Shown here: piece after piece, positions 11,766-25,811 of the stretch
Layout: every line of letters starts with the position of its first letter
Numbering within the stretch: the stretch's first letter is position 1
From: Pogonophryne albipinna
Taxonomy: Eukaryota; Chordata; Actinopteri; Perciformes; Artedidraconidae
Assembly (NCBI GenBank): GCA_028583405.1
Contig: JAPTMU010000063.1
Span: 434,001-498,000, forward strand
Direction: 5' to 3'
DNA: 64,000 bases
The notes under the pieces: model-generated
Database searches by the model: none
Told to the model about the DNA's origin: nothing
The model's input: only the letters and a program-made list of their open reading frames with translations
Made by a program: the position numbers and the translations under genes

Positions 11766-12565
11766 AAAATGCCTGCCAAGACAATGCCGGAAAGTTGTAC
11801 ATCACAGCATATCAAGCCAATGCGTATGCTAGTGTGTGTTATAGATAAAAAAACAAAAGATCCTATACTAAGATATCACAAATAAAATCAAACTCTCCAT
11901 CAGCATTGTAGCAAAGCACAATATGTGCAAATTGTTCAGGGAGTATTATTATAATATCATTAAACGTTCTCCAATTTGACTTGAATTAGGATTGGAGAAG
12001 AGCCATACAGTTACAGTGAAGATTCAAGTAGAGACAATATCCTTTTTTATTATATATCATAAAGCAAGTAGCAGTACTTGTAAAACAAGTGAACATGCAT
12101 AAAAGTATTGAAGTAGCAGGTAATTATAAATACATTGAAATAATTACATTTAGTTTGCAGTAATTGCATAGTAGTCGTGGTATTGCACAACGTTTTTATA
12201 TCACAAGGTATAACAGTCTTTGTGGATGAGCTGTGTCCAATCAAGAGACAGATCTTCATCGCTTGGTGTGTATCACTTCCTGTTAGGCTCCTTCTCTGTC
12301 AGGCCGTGCGATTGGATGATAGCCTGCATCCCTTTTTAGGCTCAGAGGGAGGAAGTCTTCTTGCGACCTTTGGTTAATGTCAGACGTCACACACTCTTTG
12401 TGTCACACCCTGAAGAGAACGTGACATGACAGGAGTCTTTAGTGACTCCCCTTGATCTCCTTCACAGAATGCAGAGCGTCGTTAAGGACATTTCAGAGCA
12501 GCATTAGTAATCCTTGTGAGTGAACAAGGGCAATCGTACACACTAAACGTGTAGCTACTTAAATG

Positions 12566-12568
<3 letters not shown>

Positions 12569-12617
<49 letters not shown>
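12569..12617. repeat. (GT)24 microsatellite
   Basis: Precedes the GGGGAC/telomere-like repeat unit that continues to 12860. Confidence 0.96.
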
Positions 12618-12987
<370 letters not shown>

Positions 12988-13778
12988 GTGTGTGCGTGCG
13001 TAGGACTCAATTGACTCTTCTAGAGTACTGTACTCGAGTACTTTTTTGACAAACTTGTACTGATTGTATGTTATGCTACATGCACTTCTACTCCGCTACG
13101 TTTTGGATGCAAATATCACTGTCTTACTCCATTACATTTATTTAACACTCATAGTGTAATAATATGAAACTCGTAAATTGTTGGTAAAAAACTATAATAA
13201 ATAAATATTTTTTTTTTATTGCAAATCTTACGAGATACAAGGGACAAATGAAGGCCCTCCATTTTTCCAGTAGCTCAGCCTTTGGGTGTGTTTGCTGAAC
13301 AAAATGGACACAGTGGAGCATAAATACTCAATTGTGATTGGTCAATTAGGCCATTCAGAGGTTGTTAATACTTGCTAACACACTGCTGCTAAGCATAACA
13401 TGACCGTTGTGCAGCCCTAGTATGCAGGCCCTTTACAATACAGTCATACATAAATAGTCAAAATCTGGTAAACACAATGCATTGTTTACATGGAAGTATA
13501 TGTTGCTGCTCAGCTCCACCTCCTGTGTGTACAGTGCAGATCAGTACAGAGGCTCTGCATGTTGCTCACAGTACAGTAACGCGCCTCAAGCTGTAGTTTG
13601 TTGTGGAGTCGGATCCTGCACGTCGTGTGTCATCTGTTTCCTGCAGCTCTGATACTCCTGCCCTTCTCCTCAGTTCCCTTTCTTCCTGTCTTCTCATGTT
13701 CTCACTTGATCTTCCTCTCCCTGTTGTGTTCCTCTGCCTGCAAACACTGACTTTTATTAGGAGTTGCATATAACACAA

Positions 13779-13916
<138 letters not shown>

Positions 13917-14067
13917 ACCTCATGTCTTCCTCTCCGTAACATCCCGGTGACCCCATCTGAATTAAGGCCTGAGGTGGGTGTGTAATCCTGAATCATTTTC
14001 TGACCACTTTAAATGCTTCATTGGATCATTCCACATCTTAAACTACTCCTCAAATGTGTACTATTAT

Positions 14068-14104
14068 TACATTACATTTAGCGGATGCTTTTATCCAAAT
14101 AAAC
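14068..14104 (-). repeat. SINE 3'-tail fragment, reverse orientation
   Basis: ATTACATTACATTTAGCG.. ..GCTTTTATCCAAA is the reverse complement of the tail shared by the two SINEs at 17839 and 46009. Confidence 0.6.
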
Positions 14105-14211
14105 CATAAAGATACACACTCAGTACAACAAGAAAATGCAGATATATACTCGCTTCAAAATGTACAAACCATTGTTAGTGCTGGTGCATTAGTTTTAATG
14201 AACTACATTCT

Positions 14212-14335
14212 TTAAAGAGGCCCTATTCTGCTGTTTTAGGAGTTCCTTTCCTGCAGTGTGTTCTATAGGTTTGTGTGCATGTCAATGGTCTGCAAAGGCT
14301 AAAATCCCTGAGTTTCTCTCCCTCACTCTCCTTGA
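14212..14335 (+). repeat. Dispersed repeat R1 fragment
   Basis: TTAAAGAGGCCCTATTCTGC to CTAAAATCCCTGAG, matching the left part of the 9719-10205 copy. Preceded by TTAA. Confidence 0.6.
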
Positions 14336-14475
14336 ATTCTGAATGTTTATCTGGAATTAAGTATTTTAAGACTATAGTATTCTTTACTTTTACTTAAGTA
14401 CAGGATCTGAGTACTTTATCTGCCTTCAGTTTTCTCTTAAATTTGATAAAACTGCATCTAAGAAACTCCTAAATA

Positions 14476-14660
14476 ATAATAATAATAATAATACATTACA
14501 TTTATAAAGCGCTTTTCCTGGTGCTCAAAGCGCTTACAAGCAAGTAAAACAAAAATAACAACAAAAGTAGAAAGTGCTAAGCTAGGAGGAATAAGGGCAA
14601 GGGGTTAGTTGATAAGGAGTTGAAGGCAAGAGTGAAAAGGTGAGTTTTGAGGGATTGTTT
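14476..14660. repeat. (AAT)n plus GCGCTT-type dispersed fragment
   Basis: AATAATAATAAT run followed by ATTTATAAAGCGCTTTTCC and CAAAGCGCTTACAAG, a motif common in fish interspersed repeats. Borders undefined. Confidence 0.45.
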
Positions 14661-14669
14661 GAATGATGT

Positions 14670-16430
14670 GAGAGTTATGATATATAACATATTAGCACCG
14701 TTTTGCATCGCAGCTCAAACAGGACTGAATTCATGCTGACCTTTTACAGAGGCTTTTAAAAGGGCAGCCATCAATAATACTATATTTTCCAATCTCAGCT
14801 TAATTTATGACAAATGCTGCCGATACTTTTGATAGCATGTCTTTTTACAGGCACTCAATCAATAGATAGATTGATATCCTTTTCTTTAGGGTCATTTACG
14901 CTACTTAGGCAACTATGCAGTCGAGGGTAAACCCAACACAGTTTGACATGGATTTGAAAAGGATGGAAGATTGTGTCACAGATGTCTTTGTGTATAGCAG
15001 ACAGTGGAGATATGTCAGTGTAGTGTATGACCAATTGGGATGTTGTAGCTTGGGACATATCTCGAGTAATTTTCCAATATAACTATACTGTAAATGTAAG
15101 TGCACTTTTCTGTTAAATCATGTGTTAAACATTTAAGCCTTTTTACACAGCAGACATTTTGACTTGTAAGAAAATCACACAGGTGTTACTAAGAGCATTA
15201 ACATGAGCCAGCATGCACAAAACGGCCCTGACACTAAAGCAGCTAAATGTAATTCTCTATCATTACTTTTCAAATCCTAACTGTGACATGTAAAAGGACT
15301 TAATCTCAAGACTTTCATGATTGATATACTGTACGGTATTTATTTTTTATATTATATGGCCAACACTAGTCTTCCTTTCCTTACCTTCAAGAAGCATATG
15401 AAGTCATGGGATTCTTGTTTCTTAGCATAAATGTTTGTGAACATAACTTTCTTTGATTACTACGACAAGACAATGATGACACGGAGCCAACATCGTTAAT
15501 AACTTACTGTGGCGATATCAACATGTATTATTTTGGATGGAAAAAGACTAAATGTAGTTTTAGAAATGTAAAATGTTAACTAAATCTCTTTTTATATTCC
15601 CCAAATTCCATCTTTTCTTCCTGCTCACTCTTTCTCTCTCATATTTTTGCATGTTGAGCGGTTAGTAAGGGTTAATGTGCTGGGAGCCGGTCGTTAATAC
15701 AAAAAAAAACCTTACAGAGGCTTTAGGATCCCACTACATACTAAATAAACCAACGACTTAACTAACGATATTGATTTAAAATGATTTCATATCGTATATA
15801 ATGATCGTATTGCGTCCACTAAGAAAAATAGTCCGTTCCACTGCGTACCAACAGCTGTAAGTGCAGCGACAGCAACGTAACTTAAAATGAGGGCAGCACT
15901 AATCGAGGTTTTCTGTAACTGTCCAAGTTCAGATAAACTCCGTTTTTTGTCCAATTAAGAGAAATGATAACCACTAAGAGCTTAGGGTTAATACTCTCTC
16001 ACATTAAACACTGTTACACTGAAAATATAATGGTGGTCAGAGGCTTGAATTTCACTGAATGCAGTATAGCTTACTCTGCACAGCATCATCTTGTATAATG
16101 TGGATTATTTTCAGAACATGTTCGATGAGATGGATCGGAGGGTCAACATCTTGGCATTGGTTGTCTCCCCGGGAACGAGTGAGACCTGCAGTCCCGTCTC
16201 ATTAGTGCATTTTTCACCACGAGTATCCTGCACAGTAGCAGGGGTGTCGACTAGTTCACATCTCAGTGTTGGCAGCAGCTCTCCATCGTCACATTAATAT
16301 ACAGTAGCTGCTGGACAAAACACACATTTTGTCTACTGGTTGGATGTGTGTTTTTGAGTGTGTACACTACAGTGTGTGCTTCATGTCAGTGTGCAACACT
16401 GCAGCACAGCAGGAGCAGTCTGTATCATGC
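14670..16430. other. Intron stretch, nothing recognised
   Basis: AT-rich sequence without tandem repeats or inverted ends that I can recognise. No exon-like frame. Confidence 0.5.
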
Positions 16431-16790
16431 AGTGGTGGAAAGAGTACTCAGTCCCTTTTCTTAAGTAAAAGTAGGTCTAAAAATACTTCATTAATAATCA
16501 AAAGTAAAGGTCATTGTTGTGCAGAATGGCTCGAGTAAAAGTGATTTATAATAACAACAAATTATATTATTCTGTTTTCTAGTGTTGTTATTTTTCAAAA
16601 TGGGGCACATTTTGGATAATTTGGCTACCATATGAATATATAAATATACTGTATATGACCTAATGGTGTTTTTGTGAAAATGTAGTGGAAGTATTAAGTG
16701 GCAGAAAATGGTAATCCTTAAGTACAGCCCAAGTACCGAACAATTATACTTAAATTCAGTACTTGAGTATATGTACTTAGTTACATAGCA
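16431..16790 (+). repeat. Dispersed GGTGGAAAGAGTACTCAG repeat
   Basis: Begins CAGTGGTGGAAAGAGTACTC and ends ..ACTTGAGTATATGTACTTAG, the recalled ends of a widespread fish hAT-like MITE. Same family as the outer repeat at 2692. No clean target duplication seen. Confidence 0.55.
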
Positions 16791-16839
16791 CTTTGTCATT
16801 ATACTGTATGTGTATATTATCAGCATGTCATAGTGTGTG

Positions 16840-17100
16840 CGCTTTAGCCCGAGGATCGATTATTGAGGGGGCCGGACGCAGCACAGAAACATACTGTAGC
16901 AAGGGAGCGCCATCAGTTGCCCTGACAACACCACCACCTGTCAACACCTCCGTCTTAATCGTGACAAATTGTACTTATTACATCAGCGTTAATTCCCCCC
17001 GATCTCCCTCAGATGAAGATACTTAGCCCCGTGCTGATCAAATTGTGTCAGCATAATTACTGGGAACAGAACCCTATTAAAAACCAGGGCCTCAGACGCA
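16840..17100. promoter_or_regulatory. Unique block (possible CNE)
   Basis: Non-repetitive, with GGATCGATTATTGAGG, GTTGCCCTGACAAC (an imperfect inverted GTTG..CAAC site), CACCTGTCAAC and GTCAGCATAATTACTGGG. The density of homeodomain- and MEIS-like words suggests an enhancer candidate. Inference only. Confidence 0.22.
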
Positions 17101-17838
17101 CTGTCCACACTCATCCACAGGCCTATCACTCAACATGCATCTCTGCGTAGGAAGAACGGCAGGAGGAGGATGGGGGGGGGTGAGAGGGTAGAGGAAGGCA
17201 GGGGAGATGGGAAAATGAGGGGGCTGAGGAAGGAGGGAGCGAAGCTGTTATTCAGAGGCAGTTGTATGAACAAAAACTGCTGGAGCCGTACACCTTTAAC
17301 ACTTTCTGACTGATGCATCCTCAGGCGGAACGTCTTCAAAAACACTGCTATAGTCATAAAGGGTAACGGAAGAATGCTAAAAGGACTTCTTAAAACTTTC
17401 TCAAGTACAAACAATACGTAGAGGTTAAGACTGGGTGTGGACTTTCATCAGCAATACATCAAACTGCTAGTTTATTTCTCGGGGACAGTAATGTAGGTGT
17501 TGAGATGTCTGTAATTCAAAATGCAGATTCATTTAAGACGTTTTCTTAGTTGGATAGTTCAGTTTACTCTCTTATAATGTGACTTGTATTTGACTACTAA
17601 AGCAACTTATTGGGGGAGGGGCCAAACCACGATTAATGTCATATCTTTGTATATTTCAGTGTATATTGAGTGGGCTAGAGAGCCAGATATTTCCCTTTAT
17701 GAGTTAGTTGAGACAAAACAGAGCAAAAAGCAGATTGAATACTGAACATATATGTGTCAGGTGGCCAGAACACAACTTCAAATGTATGCTAGTGATGCTG
17801 AAATTACTGAATGTGTAAAATATGGTAATATAGAGTGA

Positions 17839-18035
17839 GGTGGAGGCTGTGGCTCAGTGGATAGAGTGCTGGATTTCAAATCAGGGGGTAGCAAGTTCAA
17901 GTCCCACTGCAGTCAGCATGTTGTTGTGTCCCTGAGACACTTCACCCCAAATTGCTCCTTTGGGGATTGTCCATAGTATTGAGTATGTAATTCGCTTTGG
18001 ATAAAAGTGTCTAACAAGTAACATGTAATGTAATG
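17839..18035 (+). mobile_element. tRNA-derived SINE, copy 1
   Basis: The tRNA-like head has an A box GTGGCTCAGTGG (17849-17860) and a B box GTTCAAGTCCC (17895-17905). The body reads CAGTCAGCATGT.GTTGTGTC and CCTGAGACACTTCA. The tail is CGCTTTGGATAAAAGTGTCT then ATGTAATGTAATG. It shares head, body and tail with 46009-46206. It is not a functional tRNA: no proper acceptor stem is formed. Confidence 0.85.
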
Positions 18036-18675
18036 ATACTATGTGAGGTTGGAATACTAACAATGGCTAATGTGTGATAACGATATATTATCTTTCAGCT
18101 TATCTTTGTGGTTTACTTTAATGGTTTGGTTCACTCCTGGCTTGATGTCTTTAGGGAAACCCACTCTATGCAACTTGTCCTAATGCACCAAATGGTAGAA
18201 AGAGAGAGACAGCAACTAGCTGGTTAGCATACTGATTGGTGAAGACGAAAAACAGAGCTAAAAGCAGATTGAATACTGGACAAATATTAGTCAGGTAACC
18301 AGAACACATCTTCAAATGTATGCTAACGTTGCTCCGTAATTACTGAATGTGTTAGAAAAAGGTAATTTAGGACAATCCTGTGTGAGGTTTTGTATATTAT
18401 ATCTGCTGGTTGTGGTTTTATGCAGGTTGTAGCTTTAATTGTGAGCATTTCTGAATCGGACATTTGTATTTTATTTAGTTAATTTATAATGATGGTCATT
18501 ATAAATGTAGCATCAAAAGTACAACACCACACAGCTATACACCTAGGGGCATGCATATTGCTGACATGAGAGTCCTGCTCCACAGTGAGAGGAAATCATT
18601 GTTTATCATCCATTTATCTTCTGGAGAGAGCCGTTTTGTTGGGAAGTCAGATGAGGAAACACTGGGTCCCCTCGA

Positions 18676-18698
18676 GGGGGGGGGGGGGGGGGGGGGGG
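18676..18698 (+). repeat. Poly-G tract, 23 nt
   Basis: Uninterrupted run of 23 G after CTCGA. It could form G-quadruplex in the RNA; assembly length in such runs is often unreliable. Confidence 0.9.
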
Positions 18699-18699
18699 A

Positions 18700-21480
18700 G
18701 AAGCCAATAAATGTAGACTATACAAAAAACAAATTATTAAAATTTCAAATTTCATTAAAGCTTCAGCCTAGTTTTACAATAACTGCAATTACCATAAGCA
18801 ATTTTCACAGCTCTATAGATATGGATTTAGCATTGCCAGTAGCTCAACAGTGAATTAAGCCCCCCTCTCTCTCAGCGTGTTGGGTCTGAATGGCGCTGGA
18901 ATGGCATTCACAAATTAGTGTCGTCTGATGGAAATGTGCTAATTGCTGTTGTTAAGCTGCTGCAATAATTAGGTTATGATGGCAGACTGCTACACATGTT
19001 GCATACACACTAAACACACGCACGCACTAAACGCACACACACACGCACAGCTGAGTAGCCCAAAGCCGACATCCTCTCTGGTTAAAATAGATTTAATTAC
19101 TCATTTTACTATCCATCTGTGAGTATAATTTTCCAGACATAGTCAAACACAGTTGACAACAGTTTCTCCCGCTGTGGGGTTAGAGAGATGTTTTTATTTT
19201 TAATTTGAGTAGATTGTAATGCTAAGTAAATGATTAGATCAGTTAGCTGGCCATTTGGCTGTGTGTAGCAAGATGATGGAGACAAAGCATTGCAATAAAG
19301 TTGGTGCAATGCGACCTGATATATTTTCTCTCTTTTATGTTCACTACATGTTAGTAGCAACGCAGGTAGAGCAACAAGAGTGTTTTGTCTTTTTGAAAGC
19401 CAGCATTGTCTTCTCTCTTAAAGAGTGACCAGGAGCCTTATATGAATTATGAAAGACCTTCAGCAGCTTTAGTCCAATATAAATAAGAAATACTGTTGAG
19501 ACTACTTTCCTAATGGAGTGCTGTTGGACATGGCAGTGTCTGAAGGTCAGAGTGGGGAAACTTTCTGAAAGCAACAGTAGCAGGAAAAGAGAGCACAGTA
19601 TTTTTGTTTAGGCCATGCCCCAAAAAGCAATGCGATTTTTCAATTGGATTTCGATATATTTCAGAAAATAATCCCTGTGGCAAAAACACATTTATGATAC
19701 GGAAGTGCAAAAATGATGATTATTTACTAAGCTTTTTACCAAAAGAAAAAAGTAACATAACGGACATACAGGCATTCCCTCTTGGCAATCACAATCAAAC
19801 TGGAATTTAAGTACATATATATGTGTAGTCAGTCAACATATAACAACGTCATTTTGTATTTTTTTGGAATCTTTTCAAATGCTTTTACGCTTTCAAAAAT
19901 ATAAAAGAAACAAAAATGTGGAAGCAGATGAAACCTGGTTTGTCTCTGTGATCAGTTTCACCTCGCTCCTGCAGCTTCACTGAAAAATCACTTTTAAATC
20001 GTGTTGTTGTTTTGCTGCTGCTGTCCCGACATTTTTTAATGCGCAGACCTGCTTAGCAACATGCTGTTTAATGGCTCTGGGCTTCAGCAGAGATTACTGG
20101 ATTGCTAACCTCATCAAAGACATCAACAACCCCCAGACTCGCTAACCTTGGAGACCTGACTCTCCTTTTCAGCAGTTTTGTGTGTGTGTGGGTGTGTGTG
20201 TGCGTGCCTGGTGCCAAGCTCAGCAAGCTACTATATATTAATGTAAAATTAATCCTCTCTCACGGGCTCTTGTACGAGGGTGCTCTCCCGCCGAGACATA
20301 AACCTTCACTCAGGTTCAGAGCTGCTCTTCTTCAGCTCCGCCGCTGTAGCACACTGCTGGGTTTTTTCGGGGTTGGGGAGTAATGGGTTACATGTAACGG
20401 GATTACACCATCATGATACAGAATACATTTTCAATCTAATCTTCCCAACCCTGCTCATTTCATAATGAAATTATTTACAAATGTGTTTGATAATGTATGA
20501 AAATATAAACAAAACTATAAATACGTAACTTTTTCAAAATCTTAAATGGAAAATCTATAACAGCAATACCCAATTCTTTTTTACTGCTATCATAATGTAT
20601 TTTTAGGTGATAAAGAATGAGAGAATTAGAGTATTTGAAAGGGTAAAAAAGAGTGGATTCCGTTAAAGAAAAACAGTATATTTAGTTGCCTCACAGGCTG
20701 TTTAAGGAAACACGTTTATTTGCTGGGAAATAATAGACATTTTCTGTCAAGAACGACACTATCATTTTCTTTATCAGATTGAAAGCAATTCATGACTAAG
20801 ATATATTTTCCCTTGTTGTTTCTTTATGCCTTTGTTTACATGAAATCAGTTTGGGTATCTCACCATTGACTTGCTTTCTGACCCGTACCAGCAGCGAGGT
20901 CGTACTTCAGGGTCACATGATTTATTAAGGGGGACATCTTTCCCCTGCTCTGTTGTTTATTAAATATGAATTCTTCATCTCATGGCAGTTGGACATTTTT
21001 TGCATGGATTACAACACACACATTATTTATGATAAAGCCCATCTTTAATTTAAAGCGATGGCGATGTTACACTGGCAGTCACTGCATTTCACTCAGGCTG
21101 CCTTTTTTCAGATCTGTTTGGAAATACCTCCATATAATTAAATACCTGACTGCATGACATCTCAGTGTTATTTGAACAGATTATGGTTGAGTGGCCTTTA
21201 ATGGGGTGTGATTTTTAGATGTGATACCAGCGGTGCAAAGCAATGAAAATACACATCATTATACTTAAATGCACCATTTGTTGATGATGCTCCAGTGACT
21301 CTTAGTCATTAGATAAATTAACTTGCAGATTCAAACACACATTTCATACACACACACATTTATTTTTAGGACATTGAACAGCCTCCTATTCTTTCCTATT
21401 CATCCAAAGAGCCTGCAGCAGTTTTATTATATGCATGGCGTCCCTGCATATCTTTACATTGGTCTAGCATATTATTGTTT
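18700..21480. other. Intron stretch, mostly unrecognised
   Basis: Contains TTAATTAG-like words near 18905-18985 (GTGCTAATTGCTGTTG, CAATAATTAGGTTATG), a short GTGTGTGGGTGTGTG run near 20180, and a GGTTGGGGAGTAATGGGTTA dispersed fragment at about 20375-20455. No exon. Confidence 0.45.
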
Positions 21481-21485
21481 TTAGT

Positions 21486-22074
21486 TCTTCTTCTGTTGTT
21501 CCCTTTAGTGTTTACTTCCTGTCTGTCTTCTTCTGTTGTTCCCTTTACTGTTTACTTCCTGTCTGTCTTCTTCTGTTGTTCCCTTTACTGTTTACTTCCT
21601 GCCGGTCTTCTTCTGCTGCTCCTGTTAGTGTTGACTGTCTGTCTTCTTCTGTTGTTCCCTTAAGTGTTTACTTCCTGTCTGTCTTCTTCTGTTGTTCCCT
21701 TAAGTGTTTACTTCCTGTCTGTCTTCTTCTGTTGTTCCCCTAAGTGTTTACTTTCTGTTTGTCTTTTTATGTTGTTCCTGTTATTGTTGACTGCCTGTCT
21801 GTCTTCTTCTGTTGTTCCTTTTAGTGTTTACTTTCTGTCTGTCTTCTTATGTTGTTCCTGTTATTGTTGACTGCCTGTCTGTCTTCTTCTGTTGTTCCCT
21901 TTAGTGTTTACTTTCTGTCGGTCTTCTTCTGTTGTTCCCTTTAGTGTTTACTTTCTGTCGGTCTTCTTCTGTTGTTCCCTTTACTGTTTATTTCCTGTGT
22001 CTTCTTCTGTTGTTCCTTTTAGTGTTTGATTTCTGTCTGTCTTCTTCTACTGTTCCCTTTACTGTTTACTCCCT
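21486..22074. repeat. 40-bp minisatellite, about 15 copies
   Basis: The unit is TTCTTCTGTTGTTCCCTTTA followed by GTGTTTACTTCCTGTCTGTC. GTTGTTCC recurs every 40 nt at 21495, 21535, 21575 and onward, with some 36-nt and diverged units. It is pyrimidine-rich on the + (sense) strand and so gives artefactual Ser/Leu/Cys-rich frames. Confidence 0.92.
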
Positions 22075-22079
22075 ATCAG

Positions 22080-25000
22080 AATCGGGTATTCAACTAAGCT
22101 GTGTAATAACGGGATTTTAAAGCATAGAACGTAATGTTAAACAACGATGATATATAGCTTTAGGGTCAACGTCCAGGTAAAGCGATGTGTTTACGGGATG
22201 ACACTGCAGGATTTCATTGCAGTGTTCTGACACTCTGTATTAGCATTCAGGACACAGAGAGGGGGAGACAGACAGAGAGGGAGACGAAGCAGGAGAGGAA
22301 GTAGAATGAGCCAAACAGGAACACAGTGTTTTTTGAGGCTGAATAAGAGACAGAGAGTCTCTGATGCCGACACTTTCTCTGAACCAAGGATGCTTTCTTC
22401 ACTGAGGCTTCAATGGCCGCTCTGTCATCTAACTCTATTCACGCAGCAGCTGCATTGAGAGAAAGACATTTTTATAGGTGACTTTTACAGGTGCTGAAGG
22501 CTTTTGCATTTGACCTGGTTTTGATAGCATTAGCTAGCATTTGTGTGAATGCTGTTTCACCTCTTCTTGTTCTTGTTCTACTTCTACTTCTTCCTCTCTG
22601 CTTTGGATATTGCTGTAGTCGATATTGCAGTTTTGATAAAAAGACGATGAATTCTGAATTCAGAGTACTATTTCATTGACTACATTTCGCAGTACGCTTA
22701 CCTTATCTACCAAAAGAAAATGCAAATAGGTAACATATCAACATATGGCAGATGAACCTCACAGCTCAAGGTTGACTTTCTTTCATTCATTTCATATCAC
22801 CAAAATAAATGTTACTTCTTTGTTGGGTTTAAAGTTAGTTTCACAAACAGTTTGTTTCTCCGGGTGTTATTTATCATGTTGTTACTGTACAGAGGCATCA
22901 GAGAGGGTTGTATCCACTGATTTAATGCGTGTTGCAGCAGTTTGACCATTAGCATGTCTCTTATTGATTTCAGAGTCATCATGTTAATTAAATGGATCCA
23001 ACAGACAGCCTCAGTGTCTGCATTGACCCGAGGGTTTGCTCTGTACAGTAGCTCAATATGACACCTGCAGTACACGGCCAGGTTTAGTCTTAGTTCAGAC
23101 TGAGATATTTTCTTCAACTGTACCGACAGGACCTGACATACTGTATGGTTCTTTAAAAGGGGCGGAGTGAAACTGTAAAAGTCCAAAGGATAACAAATGA
23201 CATTAATAAATACCGCATAACAATGACATGCTGTGTATTCCTACATACACTTAATTCATTAAACAGAAACAGAATCAAAAAACAACTGGAACCTTTTAGC
23301 ACCACCTTGTGAGTTTTGAAGCGTATATGCAATCATGGGAAGTGGAAATCTAATGCTAGACACATGACTTCACGTTTCAACCGCTTCAACCGCTAAGCTA
23401 TGACTGATAAGGATGACTTTTAGTCGTCGCATTTAGACACTTGTCAGTAACCGCCATTTTTTTATTCACCAGTGGGGTATTTACTGACGTATTTCATGTG
23501 GTAGAACAAAACGTTAAAATCTCTTCAGACCTTATTTCAGGCTAACAACCAAACCAAAGAAAACCATTGACTTCCAGATAAGGAAGCAGGAAGTGGTAAA
23601 ATGTCATTCCCAGGTATTAGGACTCATTCCTGCACCACTCTAGTTTGTGTGTGCATATGAGTCATAGGGAAGACAGAACAATGGCTGTTGATGATATATG
23701 GTATCTAACGAGGCAGCCGGACAGTTAGTATTTTATGGTTTGGTCTTCACAATGGTCTATCCAATTGTACTCATTTGAGTTTCTCTGCATGCAGCCGTGT
23801 AGCCCTGAGGAGCTCTGCAGTAGAGAGGTCAGTCTTGCGATGTGACCTCAATCAGCTCAGATTAAAGCTTTTATCCTGCGTCTTGCCCCCCGCGCCCTGT
23901 TTCACGATGCATCAAACCTCCGACTCTGAGCAGGCAGACATTAGAACAAATCATTCCTTCCTCTGAGATCCCCACACCGGAGTTTCCTCTCTTCTGTTCA
24001 TAATAGCTCTTTATGATCGTATGTATTCCCTCTTTCTGCAAAGAGGAAAACAGTACATTTCGTCGTGTGAAAAGTTCCAAACTCTGCAACTCAATGCTAA
24101 ATTATAAACAATAGATAAATACCAATACATGAACTGTAAGATGAAGCATTTGTATTTTTAATTTTGGTATGAACTACCCCTTCGAGTAATATCTAAGCTA
24201 AAAATGCTGATATGTGGCACAGTGTGCCCATGATAGACAGCTGTTTTTAATTTTAATTTAATGTCTGAAGAGCCTCATGAGAGTTGAAGTGGGCCAGAGA
24301 AGTTCCCACACAGACCGAGCAACATTCAGATGCCCATTCATCATCTCTGTCTCTGCTGACCTGACAGGAAGTGGGTCCCTCCTCTCTGTCTGACTCATCC
24401 CCCTCCTCAAACAACAACTCTGACTCACCAGCTCACCTTTTTTACAAAGATGGCTCTCTGTACTAAGCATCCTATCACACTCAAACTGTACTCTCATACA
24501 TCAGTCTAGCCTTACATTTGTAACTTGTCTTTTATTTTAGAATAACTGATTTCTATGACATGAAATCAGTCTGATTTGCTGCTAGTATTTCTAAATGCCC
24601 AACCGGCACAAAGTTACTTTTAATGGCATTTTCAATGGCAAAGTAATATTTGAGCATCAGTAATCCAGACTTTGTGGAATATATACAGAATTACACAACC
24701 GTAAAGAAACATATATTGAAATATTTTGTCTTTTGTCTAAAGACAACGTGAGCATTTACATCATAGTGTCAAAGTATTCCAAACTACTCACATACACTTG
24801 CTACAATCAAGGAGTTGCCTTTCAGAAATCGTGTCGTTAACATGGCGTGCTCTCCGTTGTCCTACGACCTCATCATTCCAGCTACTGACTACTATTTTGC
24901 GTTATAGAATCACATATACCGTTGCCGATATGCCATCCAAACTTTAAAGGAGAATATTGTAAAAGCTTGGCAAATATACATGAAAAACACGTATTGTTTT

Positions 25001-25800
25001 AAATAGCTAACTTCCAGGGGGCGGGGCGAATGAATCCACATTTGAAATATGTCAGCAATGATAAGAGCAATAGCATGATTGGAGCAAGAAGTATAAGCAA
25101 GTTTTTTTTGTGCTAAATGTTTGTGTAAAGGCCTCATTGAGCCAATCATATGGCCTCATAATTATTCTGTATTCTGTTTACACTGTGAACCATTTTTAGA
25201 TTCATCACGCCACAGTCTTTCTTTTTAGGTGCTACAGATGCTAAAAATCTGGTTTATTTATCATATTATCCCACAAATATGAACCACTTGCTGTCTTATC
25301 GCCTCCAGCTGTTTCTTTTGCATGTGCAATTGGAATAAACACATTGGCGGTTTATAACTATTTCACTCTGAGCTCGGCTCTAGTTTAAAATCGCAGCGAC
25401 TTCAGAGCGCGTTGGCAGTGAGGACGCTGTGACACTAGCTCATCTGTACGTCGAGGCTTATTTAGCCTGCTGAGAGTGAGAGTCCGCCGCTCGCATTAGA
25501 TTCTGTCTCGGGCAAAGTGGGGATGATTAGATAAAGTGTGTGTGGTGGAGTGGAGCCCTTTTTCACTTTACAGTAGCAGTGCCTGTGAATGAATGGAGAG
25601 AAGAGAGGCTCCACTTTCTGACAATAACACAGAAATCTCCGTCCTGAGGATATTGAATGCACCTGGGGACTGAGGCCTCAATTACTGCCTTAATTAATCC
25701 ACAGCAGTTAATGCACTACACTGCACCACACTACCAGACACTAGCAGGATTACAATGTTACAATACATTTGAAAATAAACATCAATATATGGTAAACGTA
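22080..25800. other. Intron stretch, nothing recognised
   Basis: Mixed AT-rich sequence. No tandem repeat, terminal inverted repeat or exon-like frame that I can support. Confidence 0.5.
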
Positions 25801-25811
25801 CTGCCTGAATT

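Noticed and set aside
17841..17913. tRNA gene
   Set aside because: A and B boxes are present, but the head is part of a SINE with a shared body and tail at 46009, and no acceptor stem forms.
21475..22120. Leu/Ser/Cys-rich repeated frames as a secreted or membrane protein
   Set aside because: Explained by the 40-bp minisatellite; the frame breaks where units change length.
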